A stretch of DNA of 64,000 nucleotides, taken from the NCBI GenBank assembly GCA_016699325.1, contig CP064971.1:1736001-1800000 (forward strand), in the 5' to 3' direction. A program made the position numbers and the translations under genes. Source of the stretch: Methanolinea sp. (lineage in GTDB: Archaea; Halobacteriota; Methanomicrobia; Methanomicrobiales; Methanospirillaceae). The notes under the pieces are model-generated. The model made no database searches. It saw nothing but the letters and a program-made list of their open reading frames with translations, and was not told the origin of the DNA. Positions 1 to 9,183 of the stretch are shown here, piece by piece (position 1 is the first letter of the stretch; every line of letters starts with the position of its first letter).

Positions 1-287
1 ATCAACTCCGTGTCACCTACCGGTTTTTGTGGTATGCAAAACCATAACGCCTCGTTGATCCTGTTTGCAAAAAAGAGGACGAAAACCGCGGCGGTGAGGA
101 AACCTGGGGTGGTGAAGATCACGGAGGGGAGGCGTTTCCAGCCAAGCAGCCAGGCGATTACCGGCGTCCCTTAGAGGCTGATGCCGGGGATCCATGCAAT
201 CAGGATGCAGGTAACCGGGCCGTATTTCCCGATGAGGGGGTATTCTTCGGTCTTTTTCCGGATCTTCCCGATAAAGGACGCTACCTT
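1..287 (-). pseudogene. Remnant of a small-multidrug-export-like membrane protein
   Basis: On the minus strand one frame reads a hydrophobic segment containing KYGPVTCILIAWIPGISL, then an in-frame TAA (plus-strand 171-173), then GTPVIAWLLGWKRLPS and a further hydrophobic stretch running off the left edge. The layout (basic helix, Gly/Pro-rich membrane hairpin, second hydrophobic block) resembles the C-terminal half of the small multidrug export family seen intact at 14453-15154. An in-frame TAG lies directly upstream, so only a fragment remains. Family assignment is by visual resemblance; the internal stop and missing N-terminus support a decayed gene. Confidence 0.4.
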
Positions 288-350
288 CTATGCGCAAAGG
301 AGAATCATCTGTTTTTTAATTCCGGCAGGTCATAACCACCCATACCTGCC

Positions 351-1118
351 ATGCCTGAGCTCCCCGAAGTCGAGACCATTCGCCTGTTCCTCGACCGATC
401 CGTCATCGGTCGCACCATAACCGCGATCGAGGGGTCCAGGCCGACAATCGACCGCGATCAGCTTGCCCCGCTCCCAGGTCGGAAGGTTACCGGAACGGCC
501 CGGCACGGAAAATTCCTTTTCGTTGATCTCGATCCGGGTTCTTCGCTGGTCTTCCATTTCGGGATGACCGGGGATCTCACCCTGGTCCCTGGTGACAAAC
601 CCGATCCTGCCTACACCCGGGCAGTGATTTCCTTTGATGACCATTCACGCCTGGCATTCACCGATTCCCGGAGGTTCGGGCGGCTCGGGTGGGTCCCTGA
701 CCGGGCGGCATTTGTCGCTGGCAAACGACTCGGCCCGGATGGCCTGACCCTCGTCCCGGCGCAGTTTCTCTCCATAGCCACCAGGTCCCGCCGGCGGGTT
801 AAGCTGTTTCTCCTCGATCAACATCGTATCGCCGGAATCGGGAATATCTACGCCGATGAAATCCTGTTCCAGGCCGGGATCCGCCCGCTCTCGCTCCTGC
901 ACGGGTGCGATCCGGTCCGGCTCTCGCTCCTTGCAGCCGCTTTGCCCCACGTGCTCCGTACCGCGGTGGACCGTGCTGCCGATTTCAGCGCCTACCCGGA
1001 GACCTGGATCATCCCCTACCGGGCGCGCGGAGAGTCCTGCCCCTGCTGCGGCGGGGCGGTTGACCGGGTCATGGTGGCAGGACGGTACGCCTATTTCTGC
1101 CCGTCCTGCCAGGAGTAA
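351..1118 (+). CDS. mutM: Formamidopyrimidine-DNA glycosylase (Fpg/Nei family)
   Basis: A 255-residue base-excision repair glycosylase/AP lyase that removes oxidised purines such as 8-oxoguanine. It starts with the diagnostic MPELPEVET, whose Pro2 is the catalytic imine-forming residue and Glu3 the acid. A mid-protein helix-two-turn-helix region (HRIAGIGNIYADEILF) and a C-terminal zinc finger (CPCC...CPSC, about residues 229-254) complete the Fpg architecture. The length is slightly below the bacterial 270. The start at 351 is fixed by the conserved N-terminus. The enzyme is common in bacteria and patchy in archaea, so the lineage probably acquired it by transfer; its GC-rich composition matches the surroundings. 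It appears monocistronic. Confidence 0.95.
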   Translation: MPELPEVETIRLFLDRSVIGRTITAIEGSRPTIDRDQLAPLPGRKVTGTARHGKFLFVDLDPGSSLVFHFGMTGDLTLVPGDKPDPAYTRAVISFDDHSRLAFTDSRRFGRLGWVPDRAAFVAGKRLGPDGLTLVPAQFLSIATRSRRRVKLFLLDQHRIAGIGNIYADEILFQAGIRPLSLLHGCDPVRLSLLAAALPHVLRTAVDRAADFSAYPETWIIPYRARGESCPCCGGAVDRVMVAGRYAYFCPSCQE

Positions 1119-1435
1119 CACCACCATCCTTCCCTGTGAAGAATTATCCACCCGGAGGTTTTTCCAGGGTGTCTGCTTGAATAAAAGAATATACCTTTGC
1201 CCACTGCCGCGATCATGCAAATGGCCGCAATCTACCATGAATGATACAGGTCACACGGCGAGATAAGCCCGGGCAGGGCGGCAGGCCGTATTGCTGAAAA
1301 AAGGGTGGAGCAGGAGGGAGCACTCACTGCCGGGAGCGGCATACAGGGGTGCGGTCATGCGGCAGGAAGAGCACCGTTCCGCGATCATGGCATATTCGGG
1401 ATCAATAAACCGGAGGGATAAAAAATTGTATTTTC
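1119..1435. other. Intergenic region, no gene recognised
   Basis: A 317-bp gap between convergent genes. It holds only short ORFs with no recognisable similarity. A TATA-like AAAAGAATATACC lies near 1184-1196, but the only ATG just downstream opens a seven-codon frame. Confidence 0.4.
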
Positions 1436-2002
1436 TCACTCCTGCGGGGGTGATGGTAGTTGCAGTTCGAGGCAGAGCCGGAGCTTTTCATGGGCATCAC
1501 CGTAACCGTGCTGCATGGCGCTGCCGAAGAGCCGGGTGAGCACGACCGCACTTCTCCGGACATAGTGAGTGAGGTCGCCGTTCAAGGTATGCATATCGAG
1601 CACGTTGTCGATGCGATCGCAGATCTTGATAAGGGTTGCCCCCGGAGGGGCCTGGAGGATCCGGTCCAGCGAGTCCAGGAGCTGGTCGTCTTCCGGCAGG
1701 GACCGGTCCCTGGTGAGGGCCGTGATCATCTGGTAGACGATGATGGCATCATCGCCGGGAAGTTTCATCGAGGAGAGCCCGTAGGCCACCGCGGTCTCAC
1801 CATGCTTCGTATCCTCGATGACGTCGTGGAGCCAGGCGGCGACGACCTCCCGGTACCCGCCTCCGAAGGCTTGAACCAGCCCGGCAACACGGGCCGGGTG
1901 GATGATGGCGGGTATCTTTTTGTCTTTGCGATACTGCCCGTCATGTGCCTGTGCCGCGATAGCCGCAGCCTTGTGGATTGCGTAAATCTGCCAGGGCTCC
2001 AT
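1436..2002 (-). CDS. MESH1/SpoT-type HD-domain hydrolase
   Basis: A 188-residue single-domain HD protein. Metal-binding signatures are visible in order: HPARVAG (first His), AAWLHDVIEDT (the HD plus ED pair typical of RelA/SpoT and MESH1 hydrolases) and KICDRIDN (last Asp). No synthetase or TGS domain is present, so it resembles small alarmone hydrolases or metazoan-type MESH1, which cleave the 3'-pyrophosphate of (p)ppGpp or dephosphorylate NADPH; the archaeal substrate is unknown. The frame extends upstream to 2107, but a start at the tandem ATGs 2000-2005 places MEPWQIYAIHKAA where homologues begin. A divergent paralogue sits at 36366-36923. Confidence 0.8.
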   Translation of the reverse strand: MEPWQIYAIHKAAAIAAQAHDGQYRKDKKIPAIIHPARVAGLVQAFGGGYREVVAAWLHDVIEDTKHGETAVAYGLSSMKLPGDDAIIVYQMITALTRDRSLPEDDQLLDSLDRILQAPPGATLIKICDRIDNVLDMHTLNGDLTHYVRRSAVVLTRLFGSAMQHGYGDAHEKLRLCLELQLPSPPQE

Positions 2003-2137
2003 CATCACGACAACCTGGGATGCACCCGGCATAAAGGTTACGGCGATTTCCGGGAACAGACCGGGTTTCATATCCCGGCCTGCCCGAATCATCCGTATCA
2101 CCACCAATCGAGATTACGTGATGGTATTCAACTCAAT

Positions 2138-2815
2138 TCATATTTCCTGGTTTTCAAGGGCACAATCCTTCATGCTCTTCCGGAACTTGATCATCATGAA
2201 GAAGAACATCCCGATGGTAATGATGAGGATTGCCCAGAGGAAGAAGTCCTGGTTCCCCCTGAAGAGCGGCAGCGAGGCCACCGCGTAGCCGAAGAGTACA
2301 AAACCGCCGACCCAGAAGATGCCGCCGGCAGCATTGTAGGTGAGGAACTCCGGGTAGTCCATCCTGATGATGCCAGCGACGAACGGGGCAAACGACCGGA
2401 TTCCCGGGATGAAGCGAGCCAGGACGATGGTGTTCTTCCCGTACTTCCGGAAGTACTCCCGGGTAATGGTAACGTGCCGCTTGTCGACCAGGCACCGCTT
2501 GCTGCGGAGCAGGCGGTCGCCAAAGTAGTTACCAATCCTGTAGTTCACCGAGTCGCCGATGATGGCTGCAGCGGCAAGGATAACGATGAGAAGGACGACA
2601 TTGATCCCGCCGCCGGCTGCAAGGAACCCCATCAGGAAGAGGAGCGAGTCGCCAGGCAAAAACGGCGTGAAGACAAGCCCGGTCTCGCAGAAGATGATCA
2701 GGAAGAGGATGGCATAGATCCAGATGCCGTAGGTCTCCATCAGCAGCGGGATCGTCCCCTGCACATCTCCGAGGATCTGTGAGATGGAGAGAAGGTCCGG
2801 GGGGATCATTATCAT
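2138..2815 (-). CDS. DedA-family membrane protein (VTT/SNARE-associated domain)
   Basis: 225 residues with several membrane segments. It carries the DedA hallmarks: ETGLVFTPFLPGDSLLF near residues 45-61, and the amphipathic re-entrant motif RKYGKNTIVLARFIPGIRSFAPFVAG with the conserved R-F-I-P-G-x-R. DedA proteins are polytopic transporters or scramblases, some implicated in polyprenyl-phosphate or lipid recycling; the substrate here is unknown. It is a stand-alone gene on the minus strand upstream of the HD hydrolase, with 135 bp between them, so co-transcription is possible but not shown. Confidence 0.9.
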   Translation of the reverse strand: MIMIPPDLLSISQILGDVQGTIPLLMETYGIWIYAILFLIIFCETGLVFTPFLPGDSLLFLMGFLAAGGGINVVLLIVILAAAAIIGDSVNYRIGNYFGDRLLRSKRCLVDKRHVTITREYFRKYGKNTIVLARFIPGIRSFAPFVAGIIRMDYPEFLTYNAAGGIFWVGGFVLFGYAVASLPLFRGNQDFFLWAILIITIGMFFFMMIKFRKSMKDCALENQEI

Positions 2816-2955
2816 CTCATTTTGTTCAGTCCATGGTTAAGAGGTTGCTGCATCGGGAACAGGAAATACCACTACCTGTGGACTTTTCTTGGGCAGACCG
2901 GAACGTACCGCGGACGAGGGTTCTTCCTGCCTGCAGGAAAAAAAGGTGGAGGCCT

Positions 2956-3456
2956 TCATGTCGGGTTGAGGGACATGAACGGCACAATCTCGTCATACAC
3001 TTTGATCTTTCCGACCGGGGGGGCAACGGTCCAGATCTCCACCCGGTTCCTGGTGATGTTGCAGGGGAACCCTACGTTCTGGCCCATCAAGAGGGGCCGG
3101 GTCCAGGTCTCGGTATGCCTTGTGCCGTCAGGTTCGGTGAGGATGATATCGATTTCGGAGACGAAGTTCATCCCGTTCCCGCCTCTCAGCGTCACGGAAG
3201 TCAGGGGATTTGTCGTCTGGCCATTCGGTGTTACCTGGAAGGTCAGGCTGTACTGGGGCGGGAGGGTCTGGGTGGGTCCTGGTGTTCCCATCCCGGGAGG
3301 AGCAGCAGTCGGCACCGGGGTAAAGACCTGTTCGGTGGTCGGCACCGCGGTCGGTGCCAGGGTAGCAGGGGGAGCGGGAGGAGATTCGGTGCATCCGGCC
3401 AGCAGCAGGAAGGCGGCAACAACGAGCAAGGCCCCCGCGATAGCATAGCTCTTCAT
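2956..3456 (-). CDS. Secreted lipoprotein of unknown function
   Basis: A 166-residue protein starting MKSYAIAGALLVVAAFLLLAGC: a short basic n-region, hydrophobic core and a lipobox (LLAGC) with Cys22, so probably a lipid-anchored exported protein. A Pro/Thr/Ala-rich linker (about residues 23-70, PPAPPATLAPTAVPTT) is typical of methanogen surface proteins and likely spans the S-layer. The C-terminal ~95 residues contain no domain I recognise. The frame is open upstream to 3579, but the signal peptide fixes the start at 3456. Confidence 0.75.
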   Translation of the reverse strand: MKSYAIAGALLVVAAFLLLAGCTESPPAPPATLAPTAVPTTEQVFTPVPTAAPPGMGTPGPTQTLPPQYSLTFQVTPNGQTTNPLTSVTLRGGNGMNFVSEIDIILTEPDGTRHTETWTRPLLMGQNVGFPCNITRNRVEIWTVAPPVGKIKVYDEIVPFMSLNPT

Positions 3457-3716
3457 AGCTGAACGTGGTGACTGAAACGCATATAATCGTTGTTGTGCAG
3501 GGATCACGGGATCGTCCCGGGAACCAGGGCCGAGAGGTGCTGTCCTGGAACGGAGCTGAAAAAAAGGGTCCGCCGACACGCTGCTGCACCACCCGCCCCT
3601 GGCCTGGAGGCCGGGGCAGAAAACCTGGGACCGGTCGAGCCGGTTTTTTTCCGGGCTTTTGTCACCACCGTGACCATTAAAAGAATGCCTGGCGGAGAGG
3701 TGTATCTGCCATAACG

Positions 3717-4121
3717 GTGATCATCGTGTCGGAACGCCAGATCTGTCGCCAGTGCGGGAGGTGTTGCGAGCGATGGGGATGGGGCCAGGAAGGGATGGTT
3801 GAAGACCTCCGGCCCTGGCTTGAACAGAACCGCACAGACATCCTCCAGCATGTCGCAATCCGCCTTTCTGACGGGAAGAGGATCAGCGGGAATGATCTCG
3901 CTCAGGAAGACCTGTCCCGCATCGTCCGGATCTCCTACTGGCAGGACGCGACCGGGAACATGGTTCGTAAGTGCCCGTTCTTCCGCCGGGATGAGAACAA
4001 AACAGCATGGTGCACCATCCATGATGTCAAGCCCCGGGTGTGCCGGGAGTTCACCCCCTGGACCTGGCGGAATACCGAATTCTACGGCCGATGCCCGGCC
4101 TGCCGTGAGAAAGCCCCGTGA
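3717..4121 (+). CDS. YkgJ-family CxxCxxCC cluster-binding protein
   Basis: 134 residues. The N-terminal CRQCGRCC (about residues 10-17) is the CxxCxxCC signature of the zinc/iron-chelating YkgJ family. Further cysteines occur in RKCPFF, AWCTIH, RVCREF and GRCPAC, spaced as in the family, where they probably ligate a metal or Fe-S cluster. The biochemical role of the family is unknown. The GTG at 3717 is taken as start; a second GTG three codons later is equally possible. A second member is at 45536-46015. Confidence 0.8.
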   Translation: MIIVSERQICRQCGRCCERWGWGQEGMVEDLRPWLEQNRTDILQHVAIRLSDGKRISGNDLAQEDLSRIVRISYWQDATGNMVRKCPFFRRDENKTAWCTIHDVKPRVCREFTPWTWRNTEFYGRCPACREKAP

Positions 4122-4162
4122 GGGTGGACGGGCACATCTGACGAAAAAAGGGAGATTGCGAG

Positions 4163-4360
4163 TTATCTCCGGACTGCACCGGCGATGAGGCCGCCAAAAA
4201 ACGCGAAGAGTACCAGGTACATGGTGATGGTAATGAACAGGAAGTAGCCGATGCCCACTCCGGGTAGATAGCCAGCAATAGTGAATACCTGCGAAGGAAC
4301 ACGGTGATTCCGGCGTCCCGCCCTGGTCGACGCCACAGATAATGGGCGTGGCCCTGCCAT
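4163..4360 (-). CDS. Possible small membrane protein
   Basis: A 65-codon frame whose last ~40 residues (YLPGVGIGYFLFITITMYLV, then a Gly-rich second segment and RR) would form one long or two short membrane helices. The first ~24 residues look non-coding-like, and the only in-frame starts are ATG 4360 and GTG 4336. I do not recognise the family. It may be a genuine small membrane protein or chance. Confidence 0.25.
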   Translation of the reverse strand: MAGPRPLSVASTRAGRRNHRVPSQVFTIAGYLPGVGIGYFLFITITMYLVLFAFFGGLIAGAVRR

Positions 4361-4427
4361 CCCGGGGCGGGTCAGATTTTTTTAACCGCCGGGTCAGGAA
4401 TCATCCTATCCCCCCGTTTCCTCCAAA

Positions 4428-4440
4428 ACCTATTTATCTT
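4428..4440 (+). promoter_or_regulatory. Putative TATA box for the PAS-DacZ gene
   Basis: CCTATTTATCTTT in a pyrimidine-rich tract about 40 nt before the ATG at 4473. The spacing fits an archaeal box A with a start site near 4459 and a short leader. Confidence 0.4.
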
Positions 4441-4472
4441 TCTTCTTTTCTATTGTTTACTGCGTAAAGGGC

Positions 4473-6179
4473 ATGAAACCGCAAACAAAATCCATTGCTC
4501 TGTTCGATGACCGGTCACCAGTAGCAAACGCGGTCCGGCTCTACTTCCAGAAGGAACTGGGTTTTTCGGTTTTGCGGGTGTATTCCCGGGACGAACTCTC
4601 CCATAAGATGAAGAACACCCCCTTTGACTTCGTCATCTGCCCTTCCCGCCTCCACCTTCCCGTCCCCCCGCAGGCCGGAAGGGAAAAGGGGGAACCGATA
4701 TTCCTGTACTGGCACCTGGAGCATGCCGGGGACCATTCCCGCTCTCCCCTGCGAAACGCCCTCCAGTTCGAGATCGAAACGCTGCACGCTTCTCTCTCTT
4801 ATACCTGCTCCCCTTCCGAACCGCTGGAGGAACAATTCCAGAAGCTATCGCGGCTGCTCCTGACCATCCGGAAGTACCAGCGTGATTTCATCACGTTCCG
4901 GGACGACGCTGAGATCCTCCAGACCATCGTCGAAGACGGTTCGGCTGCAGTCCTCCACCTGGTCCGGAACAGGATCCGGTGGATGAACCGTGAAGCGCTC
5001 CGGGTGCTGGGCCGGTCGGAACGCGAACTCCTGGGAAGCGCGTTCTCCTCGCTGTTTCCCGGCGATGGCGATTACCGCGATGCATTGGGACAGGTCGCGA
5101 GACACCGCGATCCGGGAGGTTGGGGGACAGCATCCTGTTCCCTCGCCCGGAAAGACGGGGAAGTCGTGGACTGCACCATCCGGATACGGCGGTTAAACCC
5201 GATGAATCCCGATAAAGGGTCCCTGGTATTCATAGAGGATGACCGGGACCGGAAACGGCTGGAGGGAGCCCTTGCCACGTACGGGGAGAAGATTGCGCGA
5301 AACGAGGCAAAATACCTTGAAATTTTCAGGAACCTGAACCTGGTGGTCATCAGGACCGACCTCTCCGGCTCGATCACCTTCTGGAACAGTCTGGCAGAAT
5401 CGGTGTTCGGGTTTTCCGCGGCTGCTGTATCCGGGAACAATATCATCGATACTATCGCCGATCCCGGCTCCCGGACCGCACGTGATATCGCTGTCCTCCT
5501 CTACGATTCCGGAGCAGTCCGGGATCACACCGTCATGCACGTCCTTGAGAACCGGAGGATGGATGGAACATACGTATGGGTGGCATGGAACACCCTCATG
5601 TTCCGTGATTCGTCGGGAAGAGCGTCAGGAATCCTCTGGATAGGCCAGGATATCAGTGATTACGGGCCAGGGGGAGATCCCGGCGGCAGGCAGGCCTCCT
5701 GGAAGGAGGAGATCCTGGATGGAACAGATGTCCGTGAGGAGGTATTTGACATCCTTTTCCATGCTGCAATCGAGCTTGGGCGGGGCGGCAGGGAATCGCG
5801 CAAGATCGGTACATCGTTCCTCATCGGGGATGCAGAACGGGTGATGGCGAATTCACGACAGTGTTTGATCAATGCCTTTGAAGGGAAGGACACTGCCCAG
5901 AGGATGGTCCAGGACCGGGAGACGATCGAGAACATCAAGAACCTCTCCCTCATGGATGGAGCCTTTGTAATCGACGGTTCCGGCCTCGTGCAGGCATCTT
6001 CACGCCACCTCCTAGCCCCGCTTGACGATACCAGGGTACGGGAAGGACATGGCACCCGCCACGCCTCGGTTGCGGCAATGACGCAGATAACGCGATCAGT
6101 GGGTATCGTTGTCTCGGAAAGTGGGGGGACGGTCACCATCTATCGGGGCGGTGCGATGGTAAAGGAATTTGCGGTATGA
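4473..6179 (+). CDS. Receiver-like/PAS/PAS/DacZ-type diadenylate cyclase fusion
   Basis: 568 residues. Residues ~5-115 resemble a CheY receiver (LFDDRSP acidic pocket), but the phospho-acceptor segment reads DFVICPSRL, with Pro57 where Asp is expected, so it is degenerate. PAS domains span ~145-265 and ~285-400. The last ~150 residues match the archaeal DacZ/DisA_N fold: AIELGRGGRE, IGTSFLIGDAERV, DGAFVI (DGA at 495-497), GTRH (527-530) and VVSESGGTVTIYRGG. DGA and (G)(T/A)RH are the ATP-binding and catalytic motifs of diadenylate cyclases, so the protein probably makes c-di-AMP under control of cytosolic PAS sensing; no membrane segment is seen. Archaeal DacZ is usually stand-alone with a pyruvate-kinase-like domain, so this sensor fusion is unusual. 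Catalytic activity is inferred. Confidence 0.85.
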   Translation: MKPQTKSIALFDDRSPVANAVRLYFQKELGFSVLRVYSRDELSHKMKNTPFDFVICPSRLHLPVPPQAGREKGEPIFLYWHLEHAGDHSRSPLRNALQFEIETLHASLSYTCSPSEPLEEQFQKLSRLLLTIRKYQRDFITFRDDAEILQTIVEDGSAAVLHLVRNRIRWMNREALRVLGRSERELLGSAFSSLFPGDGDYRDALGQVARHRDPGGWGTASCSLARKDGEVVDCTIRIRRLNPMNPDKGSLVFIEDDRDRKRLEGALATYGEKIARNEAKYLEIFRNLNLVVIRTDLSGSITFWNSLAESVFGFSAAAVSGNNIIDTIADPGSRTARDIAVLLYDSGAVRDHTVMHVLENRRMDGTYVWVAWNTLMFRDSSGRASGILWIGQDISDYGPGGDPGGRQASWKEEILDGTDVREEVFDILFHAAIELGRGGRESRKIGTSFLIGDAERVMANSRQCLINAFEGKDTAQRMVQDRETIENIKNLSLMDGAFVIDGSGLVQASSRHLLAPLDDTRVREGHGTRHASVAAMTQITRSVGIVVSESGGTVTIYRGGAMVKEFAV

Positions 6180-6603
6180 CAGGCCTGTGCAGCCGGGTTG
6201 ACAGGCTGCAGCCATTTCAGCGGTAACGGTCGGCAGGGGCCCAGGTCCGGCGCAAGGGAGCTCCTCCTCTCCCCCCCCTGGTCCGGCCCGGGGACAGGAA
6301 CGCCAGACAGGCCAGGGCGGTTGCTGCCTTTTTCCGAAAGGTATCGGAGTGCTTATGACCGGCTCCAGGACTCCCTTTTATATTTCTATCTCCGCCACGG
6401 GCCCGTTTTCCCCCAGGAACAGGCCTTTTCCTCTATCCGGTGGTAAGAAAACCGGAATTTCCTTATCCCTCCCTCCTTTTTTCCCGGCCGTTACCGTTCA
6501 GCTGTAACAGAGTATCGGGCGCTCCAGCGGTCAGGAAGGGTGTGCTTGTCCATGGCCTGCTCTCCGCCATTCCCCCGGACCGGAAAACCTTTCGGTTACC
6601 GCG
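6180..6603. other. Intergenic region, no gene recognised
   Basis: A 424-bp GC-rich gap. The pyrimidine-rich stretch near 6450-6490 could contain a terminator or promoter, but no clear TATA box, hairpin or conserved ORF is visible. Confidence 0.4.
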
Positions 6604-9183
6604 ATGATCGTTCCAGTTACCTGGCTGGCATACATGCACCCCCTCGACCTCTCACAATACACCGGGCTCTCGACCGAAGAAGCGCGGCAACGCCTGCTCG
6701 AGGACGGTCCAAACGAACTACCCTCACGCGAGGTTCGCGGGATCTTCGGCATCCTGGGAGATGTCATCCGTGAACCGATGTTCCTCCTCCTGCTGGGGGC
6801 CGGTTCGATCTATTTCATCCTCGGCGACTTTGTGGAGGGGACCCTCCTTCTCTCCTTTGTCCTGGTGATCATCGGGATCGCGGTCACCCAGGAGCGGAAA
6901 ACCGAGAGGGCCCTCGAGGCTTTGAGGAACCTGTCCAGCCCGCGGGCCCTGGTCATACGGGATGGAAACCTCGTCCGGGTTGCAGGCAGAGATGTGGTGA
7001 AGGGAGACCTCTTGTTCATCAGCGAGGGCGACCGCATCGCGGCAGACGCCCTGCTCGTCTCCTCCACGAACCTTTCGGCCGATGAATCGCTCCTGACCGG
7101 TGAATCGGTCCCGGTGAGAAAACTGCCGGCTGAAAAGGAACCCGGAGACCGGAGGCCGGGAGGGGATGACCAGCCCTGGATCTATTCGGGGACCCTGGTG
7201 GTCCGGGGCCAGGGCCTTGCAGAAGTGGTGGCCACCGGCATCCACACCCGCACGGGCGAGATCGGCAGGGCGCTCCATGCCGTCGAGCCGGAAGAGACCC
7301 GGCTCAATGTCGAGACGGCGCATATCGTCCGGACCATAGCGCTCATCGGGCTATTCCTCTTTGTCGTCGTGGTTGTCGTATACGGGCTGACCCGGGGGGA
7401 CTGGCTTGTCGGTCTCCTTGCGGGCATCACCCTGGCCATGGCCATTCTCCCTGAGGAATTCCCCGTAGTCCTGTCCGTATTCCCTGCCCTTGGAGCCTGG
7501 CGCCTCTCGAAGATCAACGTCCTTGCCCGGGACGTCCCGGCAATCGAGGCCCTGGGTGCGACGACCGTGCTGTGCACGGACAAGACCGGCACGCTCACGG
7601 CAAACCGGATGAGCGTTGCCACCTGCAGGGTCCCCGGCACCTCGCTGGCGTGCCTGGCAGGGAGTGGAACGCCGCTTCCAGAACAGTTTCACGAGCTTTT
7701 CGAGTTCGCGGTCCTCTCCTGCAAGAAGGATCCCTTTGATCCCATGGAACAGGCACTGCTCAGGACAGGATACGATGACCTCTCCGGGACCGAGCACCTC
7801 CACCAGGACTGGGAACTCCTGCTCGAATACCCGCTCTCAAGGGAATTGCTGGCCATGTCCAATGTCTGGCGATCGAAACAGGGAGATGAGTACATCATCG
7901 CAGCGAAAGGGGCCCCGGAGGCGATCTTCGATCTCTGCCACTTGGACGACCAGGAAACCAGCGCGCTCACCGGCGAGGTGAACGAACTTGCTGCCCAGGG
8001 GCTCCGGGTGCTTGGGGTTGCAAAGTCCCATTTCCGGATCGGGCAGCTCCCCGAAGGCCAGCATGCCTTCCCCTTCACCTACCTTGGGCTGATCGGGTTC
8101 ATCGACCCGGTACGGCCTGATGCAGCAGCAGCAGTCCGTGAATGCCGGGACGCTGGTATCCGCGTGGTCATGATCACCGGTGACTACCCGGCTACGGCCC
8201 GGAATATTGCCTCCCGGATCGGGCTCCCGGACACCGATCCCGTCCTTACCGGTCCCGAACTTGCATCGATGCCGGCGGAAGAGCGGGATGCGGCCATCCA
8301 TGCAACCTCCGTGTTCGCCCGGGTCGTCCCTGAACAGAAACTCCAGATAGTCGAAGCATTGAAACGGTCGGGCGAGATCGTGGCCATGACCGGTGACGGG
8401 GTAAATGATGCCCCGGCCTTGAAATCCGCACACATCGGTATCGCCATGGGCGGGCGGGGGACCGATGTTGCCAGGGAAGCATCCTCGCTGGTCCTCCTGG
8501 ATGACAATTTCGCCTCGATCGTTGCAGGGATACGGATGGGCCGGCGGATCTACGCAAACCTCCGGAAAGCAATGGCCTACATCATTTCGGTCCATGTCCC
8601 CATCGCAGGTCTCTCTCTTATTCCCGTCCTTATCGGATGGCCCCTCATCCTCCTTCCCGTCCAGATCGTATTCCTTGAACTGATCATCGATCCTGCCTGT
8701 TCGGTGGTCTTTGAGGCGGAGCGCGAAGAGCCGGGCATCATGCAGCGACCTCCCCGGAAGCAGGACGACCGTATCCTTGACCGCCCCACCCTGTCGATTG
8801 CCCTGGTCCAGGGATTCGTCGCGCTTGGCATCGTCTTTGCCATCTACTTCTCGGCCACGATGCGGGGGCTTTCCGAGGACGAAGTGCGGACCCTGTCGTT
8901 CACCGCGATCGTTATTGCCAACCTTGCTCTGATCTGCACCAACCGGTCATGGACCCAGAGCATGCTTGCGAGTTTCAAAAAACCGAACACTGCTTTCTGG
9001 TGGGTGATCGGGGCAACATTGTTCTTCCTCGGCGCCGTCCTCTTCATCCCCGGCCTGAGGGCGATCTTCCGGTTTGCACCAGTCTCCTCCGGTTCCCTCC
9101 TGCTCTGCATCACCGGAGGCGTCCTCACCGTTGCCTGGTTTGAGATCTACAAGGTGTTGCGTGCCAGGTCTGCACCGCTCTGA
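6604..9183 (+). CDS. P-type (P2-like) cation-transporting ATPase
   Basis: 859 residues with the full P-type set: LTGES at about residue 165 (actuator), DKTGTLT with phospho-acceptor Asp326, MITGDYPATA in the N/P region and TGDGVNDAPAL near 597. The M4 ion-site motif is PEEFP (from Pro283), unlike PEGLP of Ca2+ pumps or CPC of heavy-metal pumps, so the ion cannot be assigned. About ten membrane segments are predicted, including four after the P domain, typical of P2/P3 pumps. The N-terminal cation-ATPase segment (LSTEEARQRLLEDGPNEL) is present. ATG 6634 (MHPLDLSQYTG) may be the true start. No regulatory or partner gene is adjacent. Confidence 0.93.
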   Translation: MIVPVTWLAYMHPLDLSQYTGLSTEEARQRLLEDGPNELPSREVRGIFGILGDVIREPMFLLLLGAGSIYFILGDFVEGTLLLSFVLVIIGIAVTQERKTERALEALRNLSSPRALVIRDGNLVRVAGRDVVKGDLLFISEGDRIAADALLVSSTNLSADESLLTGESVPVRKLPAEKEPGDRRPGGDDQPWIYSGTLVVRGQGLAEVVATGIHTRTGEIGRALHAVEPEETRLNVETAHIVRTIALIGLFLFVVVVVVYGLTRGDWLVGLLAGITLAMAILPEEFPVVLSVFPALGAWRLSKINVLARDVPAIEALGATTVLCTDKTGTLTANRMSVATCRVPGTSLACLAGSGTPLPEQFHELFEFAVLSCKKDPFDPMEQALLRTGYDDLSGTEHLHQDWELLLEYPLSRELLAMSNVWRSKQGDEYIIAAKGAPEAIFDLCHLDDQETSALTGEVNELAAQGLRVLGVAKSHFRIGQLPEGQHAFPFTYLGLIGFIDPVRPDAAAAVRECRDAGIRVVMITGDYPATARNIASRIGLPDTDPVLTGPELASMPAEERDAAIHATSVFARVVPEQKLQIVEALKRSGEIVAMTGDGVNDAPALKSAHIGIAMGGRGTDVAREASSLVLLDDNFASIVAGIRMGRRIYANLRKAMAYIISVHVPIAGLSLIPVLIGWPLILLPVQIVFLELIIDPACSVVFEAEREEPGIMQRPPRKQDDRILDRPTLSIALVQGFVALGIVFAIYFSATMRGLSEDEVRTLSFTAIVIANLALICTNRSWTQSMLASFKKPNTAFWWVIGATLFFLGAVLFIPGLRAIFRFAPVSSGSLLLCITGGVLTVAWFEIYKVLRARSAPL

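Noticed and set aside
1460..2782. 440-codon plus-strand frame across the HD and DedA genes
   Set aside because: It is antisense to two clear genes and shows no family features.
6198..6446. 82-codon frame after the PAS-DacZ gene
   Set aside because: No recognisable motif, atypical composition and no ribosome-binding site.
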